Shown here one piece after another: positions 25,350-32,818 of a DNA stretch of 33,509 nucleotides. The position numbers and the translations under genes are program-made. Under the pieces are notes generated by a model. That model was not told the DNA's origin and did not search any database. It saw only the letters and a list, made by a program, of their open reading frames with translations. The stretch lies in contig JAEWBI010000047.1 of assembly GCA_023391185.1 (NCBI GenBank), positions 1 to 33,509 on the forward strand, in the 5' to 3' direction. Each line of letters begins with the position of its first letter. Position 1 is the first letter of the stretch. Source of the stretch: Bacillota bacterium (GTDB lineage: Bacteria; Bacillota_I; Bacilli_A; RF39; UBA660).

Positions 25350-25358
25350 TGATATAAT
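25350..25358 (+). promoter_or_regulatory. Extended -10 promoter of the Tim44/zinc-ribbon pair
   Basis: TGATATAAT on the plus strand, 18 bases before the ATG at 25377, with no clear -35. The two divergent extended -10 elements are about 20 bases apart, so their polymerase footprints must overlap and the two units probably interfere with each other. Confidence 0.65.
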
Positions 25359-25376
25359 TACATTGAGGTAGATAAT

Positions 25377-25913
25377 ATGGATATTTTGATAAAATTCGAT
25401 AATAATTTTTCAGAAAGTAAATTTATAACAAATATTAATAATATTTTTATACAATTACATTTAAGTCTCACGACAAACAATTTAGATAAGATTAAACATT
25501 TTGTTAGTGATGAAATTTATAATACTTTTAAACATAGATTAGATAATCTAAATAATAGTAATCAAGTTCAAATGTTTGACGAAATAAATGTTAAACAAAC
25601 TACTATTTTAAAAGTAGAAGAATTAAGTGATAAGTTTTCAATAAAAGTAAATATCACTTCTAGATATATGGATTACATTATTGATAAGAATACAGGCAAA
25701 AAAATATATGGTGATGACACCAGAAGAGTTGAAAAAGAAAATTATTTAACTTATGAAAAAAGAAAAGATTTTATTTTACAAAGTGAAGCTAGAAAATGCC
25801 CTTCTTGTGGCGCTAATATAGATGTTAATGCCAATGGAAAATGTGAGTATTGTGGAACAGTGTATAATTTAGAGAAACACGACTGGATTCTTACAGAATT
25901 GGAGACACTATAA
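25377..25913 (+). CDS. Tim44-like domain protein with C-terminal zinc ribbon
   Basis: 178 residues. Residues 1-135 look like a Tim44-like (NTF2-fold) domain: helices rich in Asn/Lys, then strands such as KFSIKVNITSRYMDYIID. The C-terminus is a zinc ribbon, CPSCG at about 142-146 and CEYCG at 157-161, followed by a short helix ending HDWILTELETL. There is no signal peptide or membrane segment, so it is cytoplasmic. It shares this order, and the HDW/HNW ending, with the next gene, whose version is membrane-anchored; the pair is a tandem duplication in one operon. An AGGTAG site precedes the ATG. Role unknown; a scaffold on the inner face of the membrane is a guess. Confidence 0.75.
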   Translation: MDILIKFDNNFSESKFITNINNIFIQLHLSLTTNNLDKIKHFVSDEIYNTFKHRLDNLNNSNQVQMFDEINVKQTTILKVEELSDKFSIKVNITSRYMDYIIDKNTGKKIYGDDTRRVEKENYLTYEKRKDFILQSEARKCPSCGANIDVNANGKCEYCGTVYNLEKHDWILTELETL

Positions 25914-25914
25914 A

Positions 25915-26841
25915 ATGAAAATAATTAATAAATATTATAAGTTATCAATTCTTTTAATAATCGCCATTTGTATTGGCGTTACATATTTTAATTATATTAC
26001 ACCAAAAGTAAAAGCTGATTCAGGATTTGACGGTAGTTACGATGGTGGTTCTAGCTGGGATAGTGGCGGCTCTGATTGGGGCGGTGGTTCTAGCTGGGAT
26101 AGTGACTCTAGCTTTGGTGGTAGTGGCGGAAGTGTTGGACCTCTTGGCTTTATTGGTTCCGTATTCGCTCTCGTAACATTCTTATTTATATTCACTCTTT
26201 TCATAATGATGACAGGAAAAGGTGCTAAAAAGTTTTCCCATTCTAATACAAATGGCAATTATTCTAGCAACCGTAATCAAGTAATACCTTATGACATTAT
26301 AAAGATAACTAATGTTCTTCCAGATTTTAATGTAGATGAATTTAGAAAAACAACTTACGATATATACAAAAAAATACAAGTTGCATGGATGGAATTTGAT
26401 AATGATAGTTTAAGAAATCTTACTACTGATGAAATGTATAATATGTACATAAGTCAATTGGAAACTTTAAAACTAAAGAAACAACAAAATGTAATGCGTG
26501 ATTTTAATCTATACGATTTTGAAGTTATAGGAATGGAAACTGATAATAATAACATTTCTATTACTGTTGCAATGATGATTTCATGTTATGATTATATAGT
26601 TGATCAAGTTTCGTATAGAACTCTAAGAGGTAGAACAGATACTAAAGTAGTTTATCACTATAATATGACTTTTATTAAAAGTATAAGTGCTAATAATAAT
26701 ATAAATTATTGTCCTAATTGTGGAGCTCCAGTTAGTGATAAAGCATCAAGAAAATGTACTTATTGTGATTCAGTAATTGTTAGTGATAATCATAATTGGG
26801 TTTTATCTAAAAAACAAGTTGTAAATCAAAAATATGAATAA
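25915..26841 (+). CDS. Membrane-anchored Tim44-like protein with Gly/Ser/Trp/Asp tract and zinc ribbon
   Basis: 308 residues: an N-terminal signal or anchor segment (about 8-26), a low-complexity Gly/Ser/Asp/Trp stretch (about 37-75), a second hydrophobic segment (about 80-102), a polar linker, a Tim44-like domain (about 125-265), and a zinc ribbon CPNCG...CTYCD at about 267-287, ending NHNWVLSKK. With two membrane segments, the Gly/Ser/Trp tract is outside and the Tim44 and zinc parts inside. Bacterial Tim44-like proteins with such Gly/Ser tracts are known but of unclear function. It begins 1 base after the stop of its shorter paralogue. The transcript ends at a shared bidirectional terminator facing the YfhO gene. 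Confidence 0.8.
   Translation: MKIINKYYKLSILLIIAICIGVTYFNYITPKVKADSGFDGSYDGGSSWDSGGSDWGGGSSWDSDSSFGGSGGSVGPLGFIGSVFALVTFLFIFTLFIMMTGKGAKKFSHSNTNGNYSSNRNQVIPYDIIKITNVLPDFNVDEFRKTTYDIYKKIQVAWMEFDNDSLRNLTTDEMYNMYISQLETLKLKKQQNVMRDFNLYDFEVIGMETDNNNISITVAMMISCYDYIVDQVSYRTLRGRTDTKVVYHYNMTFIKSISANNNINYCPNCGAPVSDKASRKCTYCDSVIVSDNHNWVLSKKQVVNQKYE
26044..26104 (+). repeat. Exact 22-bp direct repeat in the Gly/Ser/Trp tract
   Basis: An identical 22-base unit starting GGTGGTTCTAGCTGGG occurs at 26044-26065 and 26083-26104, a 39-base (13-codon) period, in frame. It encodes the repeated GGSSWDS element. Confidence 0.85.
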
Positions 26842-26862
26842 AAAAAAGGCTATGCCTTTTTT
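26839..26862. terminator. Bidirectional intrinsic terminator between convergent genes
   Basis: AAAAAAGGC / GCCTTTTTT stem with a 3-base loop, giving a T run on both strands. It serves the Tim44-like pair on the plus strand and the YfhO gene on the minus strand, whose stop codon it overlaps. Confidence 0.9.
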
Positions 26863-29342
26863 ATTTTGTTCTCATATATAGTTAATAAAATAAACATTGT
26901 TAGTCCTAATAAACTCAGTTTTGTTCCTGTCTTTCTAAAAGGCGCTTCATAAGTGATTTTTATATCATGATGCCCTTTATTAATTTTAAAGCCTATAAAA
27001 CCAACATTCGTTTTCTTATAATCTGTTTCCATTCCATTAACAAAAACTTTGAAACCCTTATCGTATGGAATCGATAAGTTAAAATAACCATCATTAGTAA
27101 CATCTATATCACCTACTATATTATCTCCACTTGTCTTTTCCATATCAAAATGAAATTCATCAACATTCTCATTTAAATTAGCAATATCATCATAATCTAA
27201 TAAATATACCTCTATATTACTAATATAAAATGTTCCTTTTGTAAAGGAAATATTTAGTTCATTATCATCATATAAAGTATAATCGAAAGTTGTATTACTA
27301 TTATAATACTTCCATTTACGAGAACTAAGTTTATTCTTATTTCCGTTAATTGTAATAGTAATTTCATTCTTTTTTCTTGTAGGAATATTATTATTCTTAA
27401 ATCTTATATACATAATTTTATTTGAAACATCTGTATTAATTTTCAACTTGATATTACCAGTTGCTGATTTAGAAATTATTTTATATCCTGATTTTGTTTT
27501 TTCATATGTAACATCTTTTATACTTTCCACTTGGTAATCAAGAGTTGTATCTTTTAAATCACTTATAATACTATTACGGCTTTCATCATCTACTACAATA
27601 TTATTTAGTAATGATACTGTAGTATTTGGATACTTCAACTTATTAAAATCTCTAGTACTGAGGATGTGACTAGATGCATAACCAATTGGAAGAACATCAT
27701 CTCTCTCATATACCATAACTCCATCTTTAGTAGCTATTAATTTGGAATTAAGTGGCACTTCACCCTTTGTAATTATATATCTATCACCCATAAGTATTTG
27801 AAATAATGGGTTATTAACTGCTACCATAGTTGACTTAGTACGATAAGGTATAGAATTATTAAATACATTATAATAAAAATCGTTATAAATCTTGTTAAAA
27901 GTAGATGAGTAAATAGAAGTTTGATATTGTTTCATATTATAAATACTATTAATATCCATATATCTTTCAATCATATTTTCAGTTCTATATATATTATCAT
28001 CATTTTTATATAAATTAGCTACTAATGAAGATAAAGCTTCGTTATCAATACTTTTTACTTGACTTTTTGTTATTAATTTATCACTAGCATTTATCTCTAA
28101 AGCCGTAATAAAGCATAATAAACATAAATATGCACTTACCACTCTTGTTTTTTTTGTGTGCTTAAAAACAAGAATAATTAAAATAACACCTAATATATCT
28201 AAACTTATAAATAAAGATCTAGATAAGATAGAGCAAATTACTCCTATTATTATTACATAAAAAAGACTAATTTTATTATTAAATAAATTTTTTAAAAACT
28301 CCGCTGTTAAAATAAGCACCATGGGTAAAAAAGGAATTAATGATTTAGAATCTACATATAAAGTTCCATTAAATACATAATTAAATACTGGAAATATGGA
28401 TATTAATAACAATATAATTCCTAAGAATCTATTTTCTTTTTTTCTTGTAAAAATCATATATATAATGGCTATTAATGTTACAGAAGTAGTCCCAATACCA
28501 TATGCATCATAAAGTAAATAATTAAACTTAGTATTAGGAATTAATAAGCTAAAAATATTCATTGCATTACTACCGTTTCCTCTACTATTTAATAAAACAT
28601 AAAATGTAGGAAGTATTAATATCATAGATAATAAAATAGATATTATAAATGGTAAGGCAATTTTTAATGACTGTATAATGTAAGTCTTTAATTTGAATGT
28701 ATTATTTTTTAAATATAAATATGTATAGTATAAAAATAATACTAATAATCCACCTACACTGTAGTAATAACTAGTCATTATCATAAGAAATGAACTTAGT
28801 ATTAATAAGCTGGATTTCCCTTTAGCAACATATTTGTCTACCCCGTATAAACCAAGTATTAAAAATGGCATATAGTTCATGAACATAATATGTCTATGAC
28901 TATGAAATAGTAGTGGCCCAGAACACAGTAACATAACACTACATATTAAAGAGACTCTAAAACTATACTTATTTTTTCTTAAAAAGAAATAAAATAATAT
29001 AGCACTTAAATATAATAGTATTAAACTACTAAAAACTATATAATTAAGCATACTTATTTTTGGTAATAAGTATGAAAATAAGATTACTGGGCTAAATAAA
29101 CCATAATATGATAGATAATATATATTTTCACCAGCACCTAAGTTAAAAGCAAAATTTGGAAATAATTTTCCTGTATCGTAAAATAAGTTTCTAAAGTATT
29201 CTGGTATCAAGTAATGTTGATTTTGCCAATCTACAGATGAACCATATAAACAATCACTTCTTGTTAAATATAGATAAATACAAAAAATGATTAAAAGGAA
29301 AAAAGATGCTGCAAATATATTTTCTTTCTTTTTCTTAGTCAT
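26850..29342 (-). CDS. yfhO: YfhO-family membrane protein, putative surface-polymer glycosyltransferase
   Basis: 830 residues: about a dozen membrane segments in the first ~410, then a large extracytoplasmic beta-rich domain of ~390 residues, and a final membrane segment near 805-823 with a Lys-rich tail. The early outer loop has SSVDWQNQHYLIPEYFRN and FNLGAGENIYYL, the acidic loop typical of YfhO and other GT-C-fold enzymes using lipid-linked sugars. B. subtilis YfhO is implicated in lipoteichoic acid glycosylation. The ATG at 29342 follows GGAGTGATAATA; it overlaps the PIG-L stop by 8 bases, so the two are translated together. The in-frame ATG 13 codons upstream lies within the PIG-L gene and has no suitable site. 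Confidence 0.88.
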   Translation of the reverse strand: MTKKKKENIFAASFFLLIIFCIYLYLTRSDCLYGSSVDWQNQHYLIPEYFRNLFYDTGKLFPNFAFNLGAGENIYYLSYYGLFSPVILFSYLLPKISMLNYIVFSSLILLYLSAILFYFFLRKNKYSFRVSLICSVMLLCSGPLLFHSHRHIMFMNYMPFLILGLYGVDKYVAKGKSSLLILSSFLMIMTSYYYSVGGLLVLFLYYTYLYLKNNTFKLKTYIIQSLKIALPFIISILLSMILILPTFYVLLNSRGNGSNAMNIFSLLIPNTKFNYLLYDAYGIGTTSVTLIAIIYMIFTRKKENRFLGIILLLISIFPVFNYVFNGTLYVDSKSLIPFLPMVLILTAEFLKNLFNNKISLFYVIIIGVICSILSRSLFISLDILGVILIILVFKHTKKTRVVSAYLCLLCFITALEINASDKLITKSQVKSIDNEALSSLVANLYKNDDNIYRTENMIERYMDINSIYNMKQYQTSIYSSTFNKIYNDFYYNVFNNSIPYRTKSTMVAVNNPLFQILMGDRYIITKGEVPLNSKLIATKDGVMVYERDDVLPIGYASSHILSTRDFNKLKYPNTTVSLLNNIVVDDESRNSIISDLKDTTLDYQVESIKDVTYEKTKSGYKIISKSATGNIKLKINTDVSNKIMYIRFKNNNIPTRKKNEITITINGNKNKLSSRKWKYYNSNTTFDYTLYDDNELNISFTKGTFYISNIEVYLLDYDDIANLNENVDEFHFDMEKTSGDNIVGDIDVTNDGYFNLSIPYDKGFKVFVNGMETDYKKTNVGFIGFKINKGHHDIKITYEAPFRKTGTKLSLLGLTMFILLTIYENKIKKA

Positions 29343-30045
29343 TATTATCACTCCATTTTTTATAAGGAATCCATACTTCATGATTTAACATATGCCCATA
29401 AGGTTTAATTATAGCCTGTGAAGCATATAAAGGAACTAATGTATTAACCTTAATATTATAATTTTCATCAGTAATAGATTCTAAATCATCAGGAACTGAG
29501 TTAGATTTATAATATCTTCCAAAATACACTAAATTTTTAGAACTTACTATTTCTGTCACTATCTTACTAGTCATTTTATGTTGAACGTGACCATATTCAC
29601 CATCAGGATTATGAGTTACAACAAGCTCCCAATCTTTATAATTAATTATTGTTTTTAATGAATTAGTTACTGAATCATATACACTATTCCAGTCGTCTCT
29701 TTTTCCATTAGTTTTATCTGGATAACCTAGCATAATATAATCATCATTTGTCTTTGACATAACATTTTTAAATTCTTCAACTCTTTTTAAATCCACACCA
29801 CAAGTAACACAAATTACCAAATAGTTATCATCAATTAAGTGACTTCCACCCCAAATGATATCATCATCAGGATGAGCAACTATCATAAGTTTTGTAGTTG
29901 AATCTAAATCTAATGAATTTAATTCTTTTATTATCGAATCTTCTTTTTGTTTAATAGTTTCTCTAGTCAAAACTTGACATACAATATCTACTATCATTAA
30001 TACAAATAGTACAAATATTATAAATAAAAAAATCTTTTTTTTCAT
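29335..30045 (-). CDS. Membrane-anchored PIG-L/LmbE-family deacetylase
   Basis: 236 residues with one N-terminal membrane segment (about 4-25), then a PIG-L domain. The zinc and catalytic motif AHPDD is at 57-61, and a second metal region THNPDGEYGH is at 144-153 with GHxxH. The family removes N-acetyl (or related) groups from GlcNAc-type sugars. With a basic start and one anchor, the catalytic domain should face outside, unlike BshB-type cytoplasmic members. The ATG at 30045 is chosen because GGTGGTGATTATT precedes it. It is translationally coupled to YfhO, so a deacetylation linked to YfhO-made surface glycans is likely; this link is inference. Confidence 0.88.
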   Translation of the reverse strand: MKKKIFLFIIFVLFVLMIVDIVCQVLTRETIKQKEDSIIKELNSLDLDSTTKLMIVAHPDDDIIWGGSHLIDDNYLVICVTCGVDLKRVEEFKNVMSKTNDDYIMLGYPDKTNGKRDDWNSVYDSVTNSLKTIINYKDWELVVTHNPDGEYGHVQHKMTSKIVTEIVSSKNLVYFGRYYKSNSVPDDLESITDENYNIKVNTLVPLYASQAIIKPYGHMLNHEVWIPYKKWSDNND

Positions 30046-30063
30046 AATAATCACCACCTAAAA

Positions 30064-30097
30064 AGTATACCATAAAATATGTCTAAAAAAATGTCAA
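30064..30097 (-). promoter_or_regulatory. Promoter of the PIG-L/YfhO operon
   Basis: A consensus -35 TTGACA (30092-30097) with TATGGT 17 bases on, overlapped by an extended -10-like TGGTATACT (TATACT at 30064-30069), both on the minus strand. Which -10 is used is unclear; the start codon is 18 bases beyond the TATACT. Confidence 0.6.
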
Positions 30098-30106
30098 ATT
30101 TGTCAT

Positions 30107-30135
30107 AAAAAAAAGATATATATTAAATATCTTTT
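30107..30135 (-). terminator. Intrinsic terminator after the SPFH protein gene
   Basis: AAAAGATAT / ATATCTTTT stem (9 bp) with a 7-base loop, followed by four more T on the minus strand. It lies 12 bases after the SPFH stop codon. Confidence 0.8.
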
Positions 30136-30146
30136 ATATTATTATA

Positions 30147-31328
30147 TTAATCTAGTTTTTTACCGCATTGTGTACAGAATTTTCCAACTTTTGCTGCACC
30201 ACAATCTGGGCAAAATGCTAATGAAGGTTTTGCTTCTTCAGAAACACTTCCTGCAAAAGCAGTACCTGATACAGAACTTGATGCAGAAGAATCAGAAGCA
30301 GTATTTGTAGGAGTAGATCCTGCCATTGCAGTATTCATCATACTTGAACCTTGTGCTCCAGCCATTCCCATTCCCATAAAGCCCATCATTGCGCCATTTT
30401 CATTTCCTGCTGCTGTTTTAGTAGCTTCAGTAACACCAGCTGCAACCATGCCAGACATATTATCTGTAAACATTTGTCCTTTTTGTTTTTCAATATTAAG
30501 TTGTTTTTCCTGAACATCGTATGCACTAACTTGTGCTTTTGATTCATCAGTTAAATTCATTCTAATAGCTACATCTGTAACTTCAAGACCATACTTTTCT
30601 TTCCAAGAAGAATTTAAACATGTATTCATTTGATTAGCTATATCAGTATTATACATACCAATCTTACCAAAAGACACACCATTTTTAACCATAACATTTG
30701 AAATGGCTTCACTCATCTTTTCACTAAATTTTATTTTTAATTGACCACCAACGACATCATCATAAGTTAATGTATCTTTTGGATTTGCTCCAATCACTCC
30801 ATTAACAAGTAATGCAGGATCAACCACTTTAAATGCATATTCACCATTAAATGTTACACTTAAATTTCCGTATTTTACATCTTCAATAAATTGTGGCTCA
30901 GCTGAACCAAACTTATTCCCTGTTATAGTAAGTAAATTAACATAGTATACTCTTTGATCTTTAGCAGTTTGACCACCATAAGTAATACGATTTCCTATAT
31001 TTTTAATTGAATCGATAATTCCTTTGCCAAGACCACCTGTAAATATACTTGGTTCACTACCATTATCTAAAGTATAAGTACCAGACTCAGAAGTAAATTC
31101 TTTAATAGAACCATTTTCAATTATCATCATTGCCATTCCATCTGGAACTGCAATAGTACTACCATTAGTAATAACACCTTCTGAATAATGTTTATTACCT
31201 TCTCCATGAGAAACAACACCTTTTTGAATTATTACATCTCTTTCAATAGTTGGACATGTGACAAACTCTTTAAATTGGTCGCCAAATGTTGAGCTTACGG
31301 AAGATGCTACCGCTTTAATTAAACCCAT
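30147..31328 (-). CDS. SPFH-domain protein with C-terminal zinc ribbon (YdjI-like)
   Basis: 393 residues. The N-terminal ~260 form an SPFH/Band-7 domain of the type often labelled "virion core protein", shared with B. subtilis YdjI; seen here are VIQKGVVSHGEGNKHYSEG, then VPDGMAMMIIENG and YDVQEKQLNIEKQ at the helical end. A Met/Gly/Ala/Ser-rich linker (about 295-365) follows, then a zinc ribbon CPDCG...CTQCGKK at the end. No membrane segment is visible, so it is probably recruited to the membrane. In B. subtilis YdjI acts with membrane proteins YdjG/YdjH and PspA in membrane stress. The ATG at 31328 follows GAGGTATGAAT; the in-frame ATG seven codons upstream lacks a site. Monocistronic. Confidence 0.88.
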   Translation of the reverse strand: MGLIKAVASSVSSTFGDQFKEFVTCPTIERDVIIQKGVVSHGEGNKHYSEGVITNGSTIAVPDGMAMMIIENGSIKEFTSESGTYTLDNGSEPSIFTGGLGKGIIDSIKNIGNRITYGGQTAKDQRVYYVNLLTITGNKFGSAEPQFIEDVKYGNLSVTFNGEYAFKVVDPALLVNGVIGANPKDTLTYDDVVGGQLKIKFSEKMSEAISNVMVKNGVSFGKIGMYNTDIANQMNTCLNSSWKEKYGLEVTDVAIRMNLTDESKAQVSAYDVQEKQLNIEKQKGQMFTDNMSGMVAAGVTEATKTAAGNENGAMMGFMGMGMAGAQGSSMMNTAMAGSTPTNTASDSSASSSVSGTAFAGSVSEEAKPSLAFCPDCGAAKVGKFCTQCGKKLD

Positions 31329-31391
31329 ATTCATACCTCTTTCTTTCAATAACTGAAATCAAAATGAATTAATCACTTCTATTCTATAATC

Positions 31392-31400
31392 ATTATATCA
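31392..31400 (-). promoter_or_regulatory. Extended -10 promoter of the SPFH protein gene
   Basis: TGATATAAT on the minus strand, 63 bases before the start codon, with no good -35. It sits just downstream of the terminator of the TPR gene. Confidence 0.6.
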
Positions 31401-31410
31401 TATATATAAA

Positions 31411-31452
31411 ATAAAAAAAAGAAATATTAGAATGTAAATTCTTCTGTTTCTT
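31411..31452 (-). terminator. Intrinsic terminator after the TPR protein gene
   Basis: Two-part stem: inner AGAAT / ATTCT with a 4-base loop and outer AAGAAA / TTTCTT across a small internal loop, then a run of T on the minus strand. The TPR stop codon lies in the inner loop region. Confidence 0.65.
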
Positions 31453-32743
31453 CTTTCTTTACCTCAATAATTTGAAGTGTACTAATTAAATTATTAATAC
31501 GAATAACATTTTTATCATTATATAATTCCTCTTTAATTAGGTTAGTATTATTAATAGGTATAGTAAAGTCTAATAAATAGTTATTTATTATTACATAATT
31601 ATGTACATCAATAACACTATCATTAAGAATCTTTTTTTGAAAAAAAGCCTGTATATAACTAACTTTTCCTGATTTCATTAAACTTTCAGCAACAACAAAA
31701 CTGCCATTTTTAATATAATTATCTCTTATTTCTATATATTTTTGCTTTAGTAATCCGTTTTCAACTTTACAAATTCTACTAATATTAATAGTAACTCTAG
31801 AAAGGGGCTTAATTACGAATAACGTATTTTCGCTAGTACTAGATTTATTATAGTTTACCCTACTTATTACTTCCCAGTTTTCGGGAATTTGAAATATAAA
31901 ACCCACTACATCATTTCTTAAATAACTAGCTGGGGCAAAAACTTCATTTTTTGTAAGATCGTATAATATATTTTTTGTTAAAGATTTGATATATATTTTT
32001 GAACTATCTGTTACTGGTAGCTGATATATTTTTAATAAATTTTGAAGCATTTCTTCTGTTATAGAAGTTGGTATGCTTTTTTCCTTTAAAGCTGGTATTA
32101 TTACAGCAACCTCATCTATTTTTACAATTCTTCCCTGAAATCTAGCAATATTAGTTAATTGTCTTTGATTATATCCAGTAGATTTATAATGTTCACTATA
32201 TGAATATAAGTAATTAGCAAAACCATAGTTTTTCATATTATAAAAATAATCTCCTAGTCTACTATAAAAATCTGATAAATCTGATGCTTGATAAATGTAT
32301 TTATGATTATCAAGTAGAATATTATACATTTTATCTAAATCATTATTATTAAGATAACATTCAGCTATTTTAAATATGGCTCTAGAAAAAAATGGATTTA
32401 TCTTGATACACCTTTCAAAATTAATTAAAGCATCCTCATAGATTCCATCATCTAAATAAGTTAATCCTAAGAAGAAATAGATATAATGAACTGGAATTTC
32501 TAAAATATTATAACTATTAGAAATTTCCGCTTGTGATAAATACAAAATATTTTCGATTGGGTTTTCAAACGAATGTATATCTTTAGTTAAATCATATTTT
32601 AAAGATACTTTATTAATTAAATCTTCTATAAGCATTCTTGCCTCAGTGGTATCTTGATTTTTATCAAGTAATGCTGTTGATATAGCTTTCATAGACTCAT
32701 TGTATATTTGCGAAATACTTTTTTCAATTGCTACTTCTTCCAT
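31427..32743 (-). CDS. Tetratricopeptide-repeat protein with uncharacterised C-terminal domain
   Basis: 438 residues, no signal peptide or membrane segment. TPR units occupy roughly residues 85-190; the clearest is YFFLGLTYLDDGIYEDALI followed by NFERCIKINP, and others include ISRAIFKIAECYLNNND-like and DYFYNMKNYGFANYLYSYS helices. The second half (about 205-430) is beta-rich and includes FIFQIPENWEVISRVNY, a pattern like the PsbP/DUF1795-type "IPxxW" domains; that comparison is tentative. The ribosome site is weak (AAGTAGATGATAAT before the ATG). It lies between the surface protein and the SPFH gene, each with a terminator, so it is alone in its unit. Function unknown; TPRs imply protein binding. 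Confidence 0.7.
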   Translation of the reverse strand: MEEVAIEKSISQIYNESMKAISTALLDKNQDTTEARMLIEDLINKVSLKYDLTKDIHSFENPIENILYLSQAEISNSYNILEIPVHYIYFFLGLTYLDDGIYEDALINFERCIKINPFFSRAIFKIAECYLNNNDLDKMYNILLDNHKYIYQASDLSDFYSRLGDYFYNMKNYGFANYLYSYSEHYKSTGYNQRQLTNIARFQGRIVKIDEVAVIIPALKEKSIPTSITEEMLQNLLKIYQLPVTDSSKIYIKSLTKNILYDLTKNEVFAPASYLRNDVVGFIFQIPENWEVISRVNYNKSSTSENTLFVIKPLSRVTINISRICKVENGLLKQKYIEIRDNYIKNGSFVVAESLMKSGKVSYIQAFFQKKILNDSVIDVHNYVIINNYLLDFTIPINNTNLIKEELYNDKNVIRINNLISTLQIIEVKKEETEEFTF

Positions 32744-32786
32744 ATTATCATCTACTTTCTATATATTATTTTAACATATAAAAACA

Positions 32787-32813
32787 CAAAAAAGAAAGTT
32801 ATTTAAACTTTCT
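32787..32813 (-). terminator. Intrinsic terminator after the surface-type protein
   Basis: AGAAAGTT / AACTTTCT stem (8 bp) with a 5-base loop and a T run on the minus strand, 6 bases after the stop codon. Confidence 0.88.
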
Positions 32814-32818
32814 ATTTA

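Noticed and set aside
26037..26379. Minus-strand open frames inside the Tim44-like gene
   Set aside because: They are antisense to a gene with a clear zinc ribbon and membrane segments, and have no ribosome sites or family features.
30147..31328. Phage or viral origin suggested by the "virion core protein" label of SPFH relatives
   Set aside because: The label is historical; no phage genes are nearby and the SPFH/zinc-ribbon layout matches bacterial YdjI-like proteins.
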